From Muribaculaceae bacterium (lineage in GTDB: Bacteria > Bacteroidota > Bacteroidia > Bacteroidales > Muribaculaceae), in assembly GCA_017477555.1 (NCBI GenBank), contig JAFUVK010000120.1:1-33651 (forward strand): a stretch of DNA of 33,651 bases, given 5' to 3'. The notes beneath the pieces are model-generated. The model was not told the DNA's origin. It searched no databases and saw nothing but the letters and a program-made list of their open reading frames with translations. Shown piece after piece: positions 1 through 6,987 of this stretch (position 1 is its first letter; the number at the start of each line of letters is the position of its first letter). The position numbers and the translations under genes were made by a program.

Positions 1-148
1 CCATCAGGCCCTCCACTAGATAAGACGCAAAAACACGAAAATCGACGAAAGGAAGTGAAGAAAAAATCTGTCGCATCAATCGACATCGCCGGTTTAACAA
101 TTTCGCTACCGCGTATGCCGACTTATGGCGCATGTGCAATGACTTTAG

Positions 149-516
149 GGATTGCTTTCCACTAAATTGAGCGGCTACCGCACATGGGAGGCACTTGATC
201 ATGCTGACATGTGGCTTGTCTTCCCTGAGAACATCGGCCCGAACCTAGCCATAGACGAGACATCCGTATCCAAGGGGGAGTTGTATACAGTAGTGACCAA
301 TCGAGACCGGCATGGCCGTGAGCGGAGCCTGGTGGCCATCGTGGCGGGCACCAAGTCAGAGACGGTGATAGAGGCTCTGGAGCAGATTCTAGAGGAACTG
401 CTGGAAAGTGTCGAAGAGGTGACCCTGGACTTGTCCGACTCGATGCGCAAGATCGTGCGCCGCTGCTTCACTAGGGCTGTGCGCGTCATTGATCGCTTCC
501 ATATCCAGAAGCTGGC
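149..516 (+). pseudogene. ISAon1-type (ISL3-like) transposase, internal fragment
   Basis: The reading frame contains transposase landmarks: a tryptophan-rich stretch ending FPENIG, then IDETSVSKGELYTVVTNRDR, SLVAIVAGTK, VTLDLSDSM and VIDRFHIQKLA. This order matches the DDE catalytic region of ISAon1-type transposases as I know them. The visible part is the N-terminal third of the catalytic ORF. The frame opens only at 149 and has no good start. A second open frame (24–170) precedes it, offset by one base, and might be the remains of the upstream part. After HIQKLA the similarity stops and another protein's sequence begins in a different frame, so the catalytic C-terminus, including the final acidic residue, is missing. 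No terminal inverted repeat is recognisable. The remnant cannot encode an active transposase. Confidence 0.72.
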
Positions 517-984
517 GGGCCGCGGTTCAGGATTCGCGACGATGCCGACATGCTTGTGGACATGGCCAAGCACAACAACGAGGTGGCCCGTCAGCGTAGA
601 GACGCGGTGACTGACTTTGTGAAAGCCGTGACCGACGTGGACGAGCTGACCGACAGTAAGTTCGCCACCGCCCTGGGCAAAGTGATGCGCGGCCAGCGGC
701 AGTACGACCAGGCGACCGTGGCCGACATCACCACAATGGTGAAAGCGATGATGGACGCGGGCCTGCTGACCGAGCTGGACAACTTCTCGGTCAAGCAGAT
801 ACTGACCAAAGTCAAAGACTCGACCGGCAAAAACGACATCACCGCCGAGGCCAACAAACTCATCGACATCATGCTCAAGCACCAGCTGCGTCGCGGCAAG
901 CGAGCCTTTGAGCAGCAGCTCAAAGTCAAAGGCATGCGGCAGGACAGCCGCGGCGTGGTGGTGCAAAAGATTAAGGATTATTGA
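493..984 (+). pseudogene. Fragment of a large mobile-element-type protein, fused to the transposase remnant
   Basis: The frame is open from 493 to the stop at 982–984; the meaningful part seems to start around residues RIRDDADMLVDMAKHN, near 525. It reads as a helical, charged segment (VTDFVKAVTDVDELTDSKFA, then KVMRGQRQYDQ, TVADITTMVKAMMDAGLL, KGMRQDSRGVVVQ). I do not recognise a named domain. Its style resembles pieces of very large polyvalent proteins carried by Bacteroidales conjugative elements and phages, but that is inference. It is in a different frame from the transposase remnant before it, with the junction at about 515–525, and has no plausible start codon of its own except the internal ATG at 550. 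The stop codon lies inside the long hairpin at 971–1012, so the C-terminus is probably truncated too. Confidence 0.45.
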
Positions 985-1012
985 CCGCATTTTTGCGGTC
1001 AATAATCCTTAA
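971..1012. terminator. Perfect 19-bp hairpin with TTTT loop
   Basis: Arms 971–989 and 994–1012 are exact reverse complements (core ATTGACCGCA / TGCGGTCAAT) around a four-base loop at 990–993. The hairpin begins 16 nt past the encoded CCA end of the minus-strand tRNA-Arg and could end its transcript. The tract after the stem on that strand (TCTTTTGC) is only moderately T-rich. The left arm overlaps the stop codon of the plus-strand fragment, so it may instead be a palindromic end of a mobile element. Confidence 0.6.
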
Positions 1013-1027
1013 GTGGTTGGTTTCCAG

Positions 1028-1105
1028 TGGTGATTCCGCTGGGATTCGAACCCAGGACCCACAGCTTAGAAGGCTGTTGCTCTAATCCAACTGAGCTACG
1101 GAACC
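1028..1105 (-). tRNA. tRNA-Arg, anticodon TCT, with encoded CCA
   Basis: The minus strand folds as a full cloverleaf. The acceptor arm is GGTTCCG pairing with CGGAATC (one G-T pair). The D stem is GCTC/GAGC, the anticodon stem ACAGC/GCTGT with loop CTTCTAA (anticodon TCT), and the T arm CTGGG–TTCGAAT–CCCAG. The discriminator base is A and CCA is encoded at 1028–1030. The mature body is 1031–1105. A fragmented mobile-element region sits just beyond the 3' end, a common integration site for islands. Confidence 0.95.
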
Positions 1106-1128
1106 TAAACCATTATGAAAAATCGGTG

Positions 1129-1136
1129 CAAAGGTA
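1129..1136 (-). promoter_or_regulatory. Bacteroidetes -7 box upstream of tRNA-Arg
   Basis: The minus strand reads TACCTTTG, a perfect TAnnTTTG -7 element, 24 bases upstream of the tRNA 5' end. The expected TTTG -33 element is not evident; the upstream stretch is A-rich (AAAACCGAAAACC). The rest of the gap between the tRNA and the next gene (1137–1224) is T-rich and shows no gene. Confidence 0.55.
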
Positions 1137-1224
1137 ATAAAAAGTTTTCGGTTTTCGGTTTTGGTTTTCAGTTTTTTTGCTTTTCTCCTCATTTTTTCTC
1201 TCAGTTGCCGCGTGAGCCTAGATC

Positions 1225-2238
1225 CTACGGCAGGTGTCTGGCGTTTGGACTCCGCTCGATGTGGCGTGGGTGGCTCGACTTGTTCAGCCCGGGTTTGGGG
1301 GTAAAGGAGCGGCGGGCCTGGTTGTCGGCTTGGTCGCGCAAGACATGAGCATCGGGTACATTCTGCCTGCTTGACATTCCCCTCCCACTTGCTGCAGGCC
1401 TGGCGGGGGAGCTGCTGCCTGCATTGCGGTCGACTGTGATTTGCGACCCTATTAGGCCATAGGTAGCGCGGTCAAGATGTGTGCGTATCAGCGACACACT
1501 GTCGATAACAGCTACTGTGCCTCGCTTCATGGCATAGCTAATGTAGCCGTAGATGCGTCGCAGTTGTCGCAGCGAGTCGGTCTGCAGGGTGATGATGTTC
1601 CAGCCTGTAGTGGACAGTGGGCGTGTGACTGTTGAAGTGGAGCCGTCGCCATAGTCCGCGGCCAGTGTGGCGGTCATGTTGGAGCCGTTGCTGTTGACTC
1701 TCAGGCGCAACATGTACTTGTCGCCCAATGCATGCTCGGGGTCGGGTTGATAGTCGTAGCGCAGGGTGCCGCAGCGCATGCCTGCCGTGAGCATCCACGA
1801 CCGGCGAAGGGTCCATACGTCGGCGGTGTCGCCACGGGCGGCATAGGTGGGCATGGCATGTTCGTCGGTGCGTGACTCTTGCAATGGAGCGTGGTCCATG
1901 CGCTTGCTCAGCGCCTTGCGCTCGTCCTCGAGCTGACGCATGGCGCGGTCGCACACCTCGGTATAGACGTCCATATTGTTGCCATACCACTCTAGTGAGT
2001 GGTCGTATTCCTGCTGGTCTACTCCATGCTTGGCAAAGATGGACTGCTTAAGTGCCATGCGCGTCGAGTCATTGTAAAACTCGCTGCTGTGTGTCTCCAC
2101 GTAGTACTCTGCCTTGTTGAGGTCTGCAATCAGGCGAGCCATCTTGTTCTCGTTGATGACCCCATCGGGTGCCTTGTTGCAGGCTGTGGCCAGCAACAGG
2201 CACAACAAGGTCAGGCAGTATGTGGTGCGCAAGGTCAT
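1225..2238 (-). CDS. DUF4296 family lipoprotein with long C-terminal extension
   Basis: The 337-aa product starts with a lipoprotein signal peptide ending LLLATAC-NKAP, so Cys20 is the likely lipidated residue. The following stretch (residues about 25–120, with MARLIADLNKAEYY, SIFAKHGVDQQEYDHSLEWY and MDVYTEVCDRAM) matches the DUF4296 family, found next to lspA in many Bacteroidetes. Family members are usually much shorter; here about 200 residues follow, a beta-rich region (about 130–250) and a basic, low-complexity tail. The start at 2238 is chosen because its ATG overlaps the lspA stop codon (ATGA), placing it last in the ileS–dksA–lspA run. An upstream in-frame extension exists but would bury the signal peptide. 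Probably an outer-membrane or periplasmic lipoprotein; its role is unknown. Confidence 0.85.
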   Translation of the reverse strand: MTLRTTYCLTLLCLLLATACNKAPDGVINENKMARLIADLNKAEYYVETHSSEFYNDSTRMALKQSIFAKHGVDQQEYDHSLEWYGNNMDVYTEVCDRAMRQLEDERKALSKRMDHAPLQESRTDEHAMPTYAARGDTADVWTLRRSWMLTAGMRCGTLRYDYQPDPEHALGDKYMLRLRVNSNGSNMTATLAADYGDGSTSTVTRPLSTTGWNIITLQTDSLRQLRRIYGYISYAMKRGTVAVIDSVSLIRTHLDRATYGLIGSQITVDRNAGSSSPARPAASGRGMSSRQNVPDAHVLRDQADNQARRSFTPKPGLNKSSHPRHIERSPNARHLP

Positions 2239-2900
2239 TGGGCGTTGTCGGGGGCGTGGTCTGAAATGTCGGCGTCGCTCTGTTTGTTGCTGTCGGTTCC
2301 CGACAGATGCTTGGCATAAAAGATGATGAGCACAAACACGCTCACGCTCAGTGCAGCGTCGGCAACGTTGAAAATAGGCTGGAAGAAGACAAAATGCTGT
2401 CCACCCACCATGGGCATCCATGCTGGCCAGTCCCACTCACATAGCGGAAAGTAGAGCATATCCACCACCCTGCCATGAAACCATGTGCTATAGCCGCCTT
2501 CGGGAGGGAACAGCTGGGCCACCTGTGGCAGTGGCGGAGCGTCGAAAATCACGCCATAGCAGATGCAGTCGATCACATTGCCGGCAGCTCCAGCCGTAAT
2601 CAGGGCAATGCAAACTACATATCCACGTGGCAAGTCGGTGCGGTGACTTATTTTAATCAAGTAATAGACAAAGCCCACGACGGCAATGATGCGAAACCAT
2701 GTGAGCAACATCTTGCTGCCCAGCTCCATGCCGAAGGCCATGCCGTTGTTCTCGATAAACAGCAGTCGGAACCACGACGTGATGACCAGCTCCTCGCCGT
2801 AGTAGAAGTGTGTCTTAACCCAAACCTTGACACACTGGTCGATAATGATAACCGCCACGATGACAATCGCGGCGAGCCATCCGTGCGACAGGCGTCTCAT
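2235..2900 (-). CDS. lspA: Lipoprotein signal peptidase (signal peptidase II)
   Basis: LspA cleaves the signal peptide of diacylglyceryl prolipoproteins in the inner membrane. The 221-aa sequence has the family landmarks: a first membrane helix with IIIDQCVKVWV (around residues 18–28), the ENNGMAFG motif (50–57), GNVIDCICYG (107–116) and the two aspartates expected to be catalytic, VVD (Asp147) and FNVAD (Asp181). Between residues 118 and 145 there is a proline-rich insertion, which is usual in Bacteroidetes versions. The C-terminal tail after the last helix is hydrophilic. The start codon overlaps the stop of the dksA-like gene by four bases, and its own stop overlaps the DUF4296 lipoprotein start, so the three are translationally coupled. 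The likely substrate next door is the DUF4296 lipoprotein. Confidence 0.97.
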   Translation of the reverse strand: MRRLSHGWLAAIVIVAVIIIDQCVKVWVKTHFYYGEELVITSWFRLLFIENNGMAFGMELGSKMLLTWFRIIAVVGFVYYLIKISHRTDLPRGYVVCIALITAGAAGNVIDCICYGVIFDAPPLPQVAQLFPPEGGYSTWFHGRVVDMLYFPLCEWDWPAWMPMVGGQHFVFFQPIFNVADAALSVSVFVLIIFYAKHLSGTDSNKQSDADISDHAPDNAQ

Positions 2901-3277
2901 CGGCGCATCTTGCGTTGTTGCTCAATCTCCTTGCCCTCGATCGAGGTGGTGGCGTGTGGCACTGCCATAAGGCGTCCCTTGGGGATGAGTTTTCCCGTAA
3001 CGCGGCAGATGCCGTAGGTGCCGTTCTCGATGCGTCGCAGTGCGGCCTGGAGCTTATTGATAAACTCCAGCTGTCGCTGTGCGCGCTGGCTGGCCTCTTC
3101 CTTGCTCAACGTGTTGGCGCCTTCTTCCATGACCTTAAAGGTGGGGTCTGATTCGTCGACCATAATGTTGCCCTTGAGCAAGTCGTAGTTGGCCTGTGCC
3201 TGTTCGAGCTTCTCGAGGATAATCTGCTTGAATTCTTGCAGCTCCTCGTCGCTATATCTCACTTTCTCTTCAGCCAT
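2897..3277 (-). CDS. DksA/TraR-family transcription factor with degenerate zinc finger
   Basis: A 126-aa protein with an N-terminal helical coiled-coil region (residues about 8–85) and a C-terminal finger-like region (YGICRVTGKLIPKGRLMAVP). DksA/TraR proteins bind the RNA polymerase secondary channel and adjust transcription, often with ppGpp. In classical members four cysteines hold zinc; here only Cys91 remains, with Thr94 and the TTS segment near 110–112 where other cysteines are expected. Such cysteine-poor versions are known in the superfamily, so this is not evidence of decay. Residues such as ENGTYG and RLMAVPHA are well kept. It lies between ileS and lspA, the usual Bacteroidetes order. 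The start at 3277 is the only good one. Confidence 0.9.
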   Translation of the reverse strand: MAEEKVRYSDEELQEFKQIILEKLEQAQANYDLLKGNIMVDESDPTFKVMEEGANTLSKEEASQRAQRQLEFINKLQAALRRIENGTYGICRVTGKLIPKGRLMAVPHATTSIEGKEIEQQRKMRR

Positions 3278-3318
3278 AATCTCAAATTATGAATTAGGAA
3301 TTATGAATTATGCATTGA
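3278..3318. repeat. ATTATGAATTA-type intergenic repeat
   Basis: The ileS–dksA gap is almost entirely made of AATTATGAATTA-like words ending in ATTATGCATTG. The same vocabulary recurs at 15324–15358, 17316–17346 and 22552–22575, always between co-directional genes. Confidence 0.6.
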
Positions 3319-6300
3319 TTAAGCCTTGTCGACGGTCATGTGCACATTCAGATCGTCATTTTCGGCATCGACGGTGTCGTCGTGGTCAACGGCCTCGACG
3401 GTTACGCTCACAGCCTGCACCTGCTGTGCAATGTAGTCGCCATAACGCTCCACGGCGGCTGTCACGCGCTCGTCGGGCTGCAGCCGTACCACCACCTTGT
3501 CGGTGATGTCGAAGTTCTTGGCCTTGCGTATGTTCTGGATGCGGTTCACCAGTTCGCGGGCCATTCCCTCGCTCAGCAGCTCGTCGGTCAGTGTGATGTC
3601 TAAGGCCACCGTCAGGTTGCCCTCGTTGGCCACCAGCCAGCCGGGGATGTCCTCGCTGATAACCTCCACGTCGGCCAGGTCGACGGTGATGGGTGTGCCG
3701 GCGACATCAAATGTTGCTTGTCCTGTCTTCTCGAAGGCAATGATGTCGGGCTGCTCCATCTGCGACAGGGCTGCGGCCACTGCCTTCATGTTCTTACCCA
3801 GCTTCTTGCCCAGCACCTTGAAGTCGGGCTTGACGCGCTTGACCAGGATGCCGGCGTCGCTAGCCACCAGCTTCACCTCCTTGACGTTGACCTCGCCCTT
3901 GATGAGCTCTGCCACAGCTTCGAGGGCTGCCTTCTGCTTGTCGTCGACAACGGGCACCATGATGCTCATGAGCGGCTGGCGCACCTTCAGGTTCTGCTTG
4001 CGGCGCAGGGCCAGTACCATCGACGTGGTGTCTTGCGCAAGCTGCATGCGGTCTTCCAGTTGACGGTCGATGAGGCTCTCATTAGGTTCGGGATACAGCG
4101 CTAGGTGCACAGACTTTTCGCTGCCCGTGAGGTCGCGGTACAGTCGGTCGGCAAAGAAGGGTGAGACGGGAGCCATGAGCATTGACACGGTGGTGAGGCA
4201 TTCGTGCAGCGTCTGATAGGCCGCGAGCTTGTCGGCGGTCATCTCACCGCCCCAGAAGCGCTTACGGTTCAGACGCACATACCAGTTGCTCAGGTGGTCA
4301 CTCACAAACGTGCTAATGGCGCGGGCGGCACGGGTGGGCTCATAGTCATCAAGCTCGGCGCGCACCGTCTTGACCAGCGTGTTGAGTAATGAGATGATCC
4401 ATCGGTCAATCTCGGGACGCTCGCTCATGGGCACCTGTGCGGCGTCGCGGTCGAATCCGTCAACGTTGGCATACAGGGCGAAGAACGAATAGGTATTATA
4501 GAGTGTGCCAAAGAATTTGCGGCTCACCTCCTGCACGCCATCGGTGTCAAACTTTAGGTTGTCCCACGGCGACGAGTTGCTGATCATGTACCAGCGCACA
4601 GGGTCGCTGCCATAGTCTTCGATGGTCTTGAACGGGTCGACGGCGTTGCCGAGTCGTTTGCTCATCTTGGCGCCATTCTTGTCCAGCACCAGGCCGTTGC
4701 TGATGACGCTCTTGTACGACACACTGTCGAACACCATCGTGGCGATGGCGTGCAGTGTGTAGAACCAACCACGTGTCTGGTCGACACCCTCGGCGATGAA
4801 GTCGGCCGGGAAAGCACGGCCACTGTCCACCAGCTCTTTGTTCTCGAAGGGGTAGTGCTGTTGGGCGTAGGGCATGGCTCCGCTGTCGAACCACACATCG
4901 ATCAGGTCTAACTCACGCTTCATGGGCTTGCCTGTGGGACTCACCAGCACGATGTCATCCACATAGGGGCGATGGATGTCAATCTTGTTATAGTTCTCCT
5001 CGCTATAGTCGCCTGGCACGAAACCCTTATCGCGATAGGGGTTGCTCTTCATTATGCCAGCGGCCACAGCTTTGTCAATCTCGTTATAGAGTTCCTCGAT
5101 ACTGCCGATGCACAATTCCTCGCCGTCCTCGCTGCGCCAGATGGGCAGGGGAGTGCCCCAGTAGCGCGAGCGGCTCAGGTTCCAGTCGTTGAGGTTCTCG
5201 AGCCACTTGCCGAAGCGTCCTGTGCCCGTCGACTCGGGCTTCCAGTTAATGGTCTTGTTCAGTTCGACCATGCGGTCGCGGGCGGCCGTGGCGCGGATAA
5301 ACCAGCTGTCGAGCGGGTAGTAGAGCACGGGCTTGTCGGTGCGCCAGCAGTGCGGATAGTTGTGCACGTGCTTCTCAATCTTGAATGCTGTGCCTGCCTG
5401 CTTCATGCGCACGCAGATGTAGACATTCAGGTCTTCGGCCTTAGTGGCGGCCTCCTCGTCATATTTTCCATTGACAGTGTACTGTGGGTCGTAGGCGTTC
5501 TTGACCCACGCTCCGGCGTACTCCTTATATAGTTCAACGTCAACAAACCGAGCCACGAAGTCCTCGTCAAGGTCTTCAAGGAGATAGTACTTGCCGCTGA
5601 AATCCACCATGGGGCGGGTCTCCAACTTCTTGTTGATCATATAGAGTGCTGGCACACCGGCGGCCTTGGCCACGGCGGCGTCGTCGGCACCAAAGGTGGG
5701 TGCGATGTGCACGATGCCCGTACCGTCCTCGGTGGTGACATAGTCGCCGGGGATGACGCGGAACCCATTGTCGTTGCCCACAATCTGGTCATTCACCTTG
5801 TCGACGGGCTTCACCCAAGGGAAGAGTTGCTCGTAGCGCATGTCGAGGAGGGCATTGCCATTAAATTCGCCAAGCAACTTCCACGGAATCACCTTGTCGC
5901 CCTGCCGGTAGTCGCTCATGGCTTTTTCCTGTCCCTCGGCCTTGAAGTAGGCATTCAGCCTGGCCTTGGCCAGTAGGTAGATGGCAGGCTGTCCGTTGTA
6001 GGGGTTGTAGCTCTCGACGGCCACATAGTCAATCTTCGGTCCGACGCACAGCGCGGTATTGCTGGGCAGGGTCCACGGTGTGGTGGTCCAGGCCAGGATA
6101 GTCAGGTGCTCAAAGCCCGCATCGGCCTTGTCCATGATGGCACGCACCACGGGGTGGTCATCCTTTACCACGGTGAACTGTGCCGTCACGGTCTGATCCT
6201 TGACATCGCGGTAACAACCCGGCATATTCAGCTCGTGCGAGCTGAGTCCAGTGCCGGCAGCTGGCGAATAGGGCTGGATGGTGTAGCCCTTGTAGAGCAG

Positions 6301-6813
6301 TCCCTTGTTATAGAGTTGCTTGAGTAGCCACCATAGGGTCTCGATGTAGCTGTTCTTGTAAGTGATGTAGGGATTCTTCATGTCCACCCAGTAGCCCATG
6401 CGGTGGGTCAGGTCTTCCCATTCGCGGGTGTACTTCATCACCTCGCGGCGGCAACTATCATTGTAGTCATCGACGCTGATTTTCTTGCCGATGTCTTCCT
6501 TGGTGATGCCCAGCGACTTCTCCACTCCCAGCTCCACGGGCAGACCGTGGGTGTCCCAGCCGGCCTTGCGCAGCACTTGGTAGCCACGCATGGTCTTGTA
6601 GCGGCACACGATGTCCTTGAGTGTGCGAGCCATTACATGGTGGATGCCCGGCATGCCGTTGGCACTAGGGGGACCCTCATAGAACACAAACGACGGCGCG
6701 CCCTCGCGCTCACCGACGCTAGCATGGAACACGCCCTCGCGGTCCCACATCTCCAGGACCTCCTTGTTGATGTCCGAGAGGTTAAAACGGTTATATTCGT
6801 TGTATTTCTTCAT
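3319..6813 (-). CDS. ileS: Isoleucyl-tRNA synthetase, long (IleS2-like) form with GIHH signature
   Basis: This 1164-aa class I synthetase charges tRNA-Ile with isoleucine in the cytoplasm. Landmarks in order: the first signature region GPPSANGMPGIHHVMAR (residues 47–63), WDTHGLPVE near 90, the editing-domain threonine-rich motif TTTPWTLPSN (about 244), GVDQTRGWFYTLHA, and KMSKRLGN with Lys716. The HIGH box reads Gly56-Ile-His-His59, so the first and third residues are swapped relative to His-x-Gly-His. The second signature is KMSKR, not KMSKS. The protein is much longer than the roughly 940-aa E. coli enzyme and shows no C-terminal zinc-finger cysteine cluster. All three features fit the eukaryote-like IleS2 type, known for mupirocin resistance. 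It is the first gene of the ileS–dksA–lspA–DUF4296 run. Confidence 0.98.
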   Translation of the reverse strand: MKKYNEYNRFNLSDINKEVLEMWDREGVFHASVGEREGAPSFVFYEGPPSANGMPGIHHVMARTLKDIVCRYKTMRGYQVLRKAGWDTHGLPVELGVEKSLGITKEDIGKKISVDDYNDSCRREVMKYTREWEDLTHRMGYWVDMKNPYITYKNSYIETLWWLLKQLYNKGLLYKGYTIQPYSPAAGTGLSSHELNMPGCYRDVKDQTVTAQFTVVKDDHPVVRAIMDKADAGFEHLTILAWTTTPWTLPSNTALCVGPKIDYVAVESYNPYNGQPAIYLLAKARLNAYFKAEGQEKAMSDYRQGDKVIPWKLLGEFNGNALLDMRYEQLFPWVKPVDKVNDQIVGNDNGFRVIPGDYVTTEDGTGIVHIAPTFGADDAAVAKAAGVPALYMINKKLETRPMVDFSGKYYLLEDLDEDFVARFVDVELYKEYAGAWVKNAYDPQYTVNGKYDEEAATKAEDLNVYICVRMKQAGTAFKIEKHVHNYPHCWRTDKPVLYYPLDSWFIRATAARDRMVELNKTINWKPESTGTGRFGKWLENLNDWNLSRSRYWGTPLPIWRSEDGEELCIGSIEELYNEIDKAVAAGIMKSNPYRDKGFVPGDYSEENYNKIDIHRPYVDDIVLVSPTGKPMKRELDLIDVWFDSGAMPYAQQHYPFENKELVDSGRAFPADFIAEGVDQTRGWFYTLHAIATMVFDSVSYKSVISNGLVLDKNGAKMSKRLGNAVDPFKTIEDYGSDPVRWYMISNSSPWDNLKFDTDGVQEVSRKFFGTLYNTYSFFALYANVDGFDRDAAQVPMSERPEIDRWIISLLNTLVKTVRAELDDYEPTRAARAISTFVSDHLSNWYVRLNRKRFWGGEMTADKLAAYQTLHECLTTVSMLMAPVSPFFADRLYRDLTGSEKSVHLALYPEPNESLIDRQLEDRMQLAQDTTSMVLALRRKQNLKVRQPLMSIMVPVVDDKQKAALEAVAELIKGEVNVKEVKLVASDAGILVKRVKPDFKVLGKKLGKNMKAVAAALSQMEQPDIIAFEKTGQATFDVAGTPITVDLADVEVISEDIPGWLVANEGNLTVALDITLTDELLSEGMARELVNRIQNIRKAKNFDITDKVVVRLQPDERVTAAVERYGDYIAQQVQAVSVTVEAVDHDDTVDAENDDLNVHMTVDKA

Positions 6814-6842
6814 ATTTCAATTGTGATATCAAAAACAATCGG

Positions 6843-6850
6843 CAAAATTA
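6843..6850 (-). promoter_or_regulatory. Candidate -7 box for ileS operon
   Basis: The minus strand reads TAATTTTG (a TAnnTTTG match) 30 bases upstream of the ileS ATG. A -33 element at the usual distance is not clear. Placement and leader length are plausible. Confidence 0.45.
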
Positions 6851-6924
6851 CTGCTTTTTGTGCAAATAACACTCAACCCACAATCTTTTTTCTGCTTTTT
6901 TTTATTTAAGGAGGGTTGACAAAG

Positions 6925-6966
6925 TTATCCCCTCACTTGTCAGGCATTGCGAAAGTGAGGGGATAA
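6925..6966 (-). terminator. Hairpin terminator downstream of the Rpn-family gene
   Basis: Arms 6925–6938 (TTATCCCCTCACTT) and 6953–6966 are perfect 14-bp complements around a 14-base loop. The hairpin lies 22 bases past the stop of the minus-strand Rpn gene. T-rich sequence follows only after about 20 more bases, so it is a good but not textbook intrinsic terminator. Confidence 0.65.
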
Positions 6967-6987
6967 GTTGGTCGCTAGGTCAGCAGC

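Noticed and set aside
199-1002. Long open frame on the minus strand opposite the transposase and foreign fragments
   Set aside because: Its translation is low in recognisable motifs and mirrors the plus-strand coding pattern; the plus strand has clear transposase motifs.
1028-1105. Attachment-site duplication of the tRNA 3' end
   Set aside because: I looked for a second copy of the tRNA 3' segment in the adjacent 1 kb and saw none, so integration at the tRNA remains only a suggestion.
2239-2436. N-terminal extension of the DUF4296 frame (66 more residues)
   Set aside because: It overlaps lspA heavily, would bury a good lipoprotein signal peptide, and lacks any motif.
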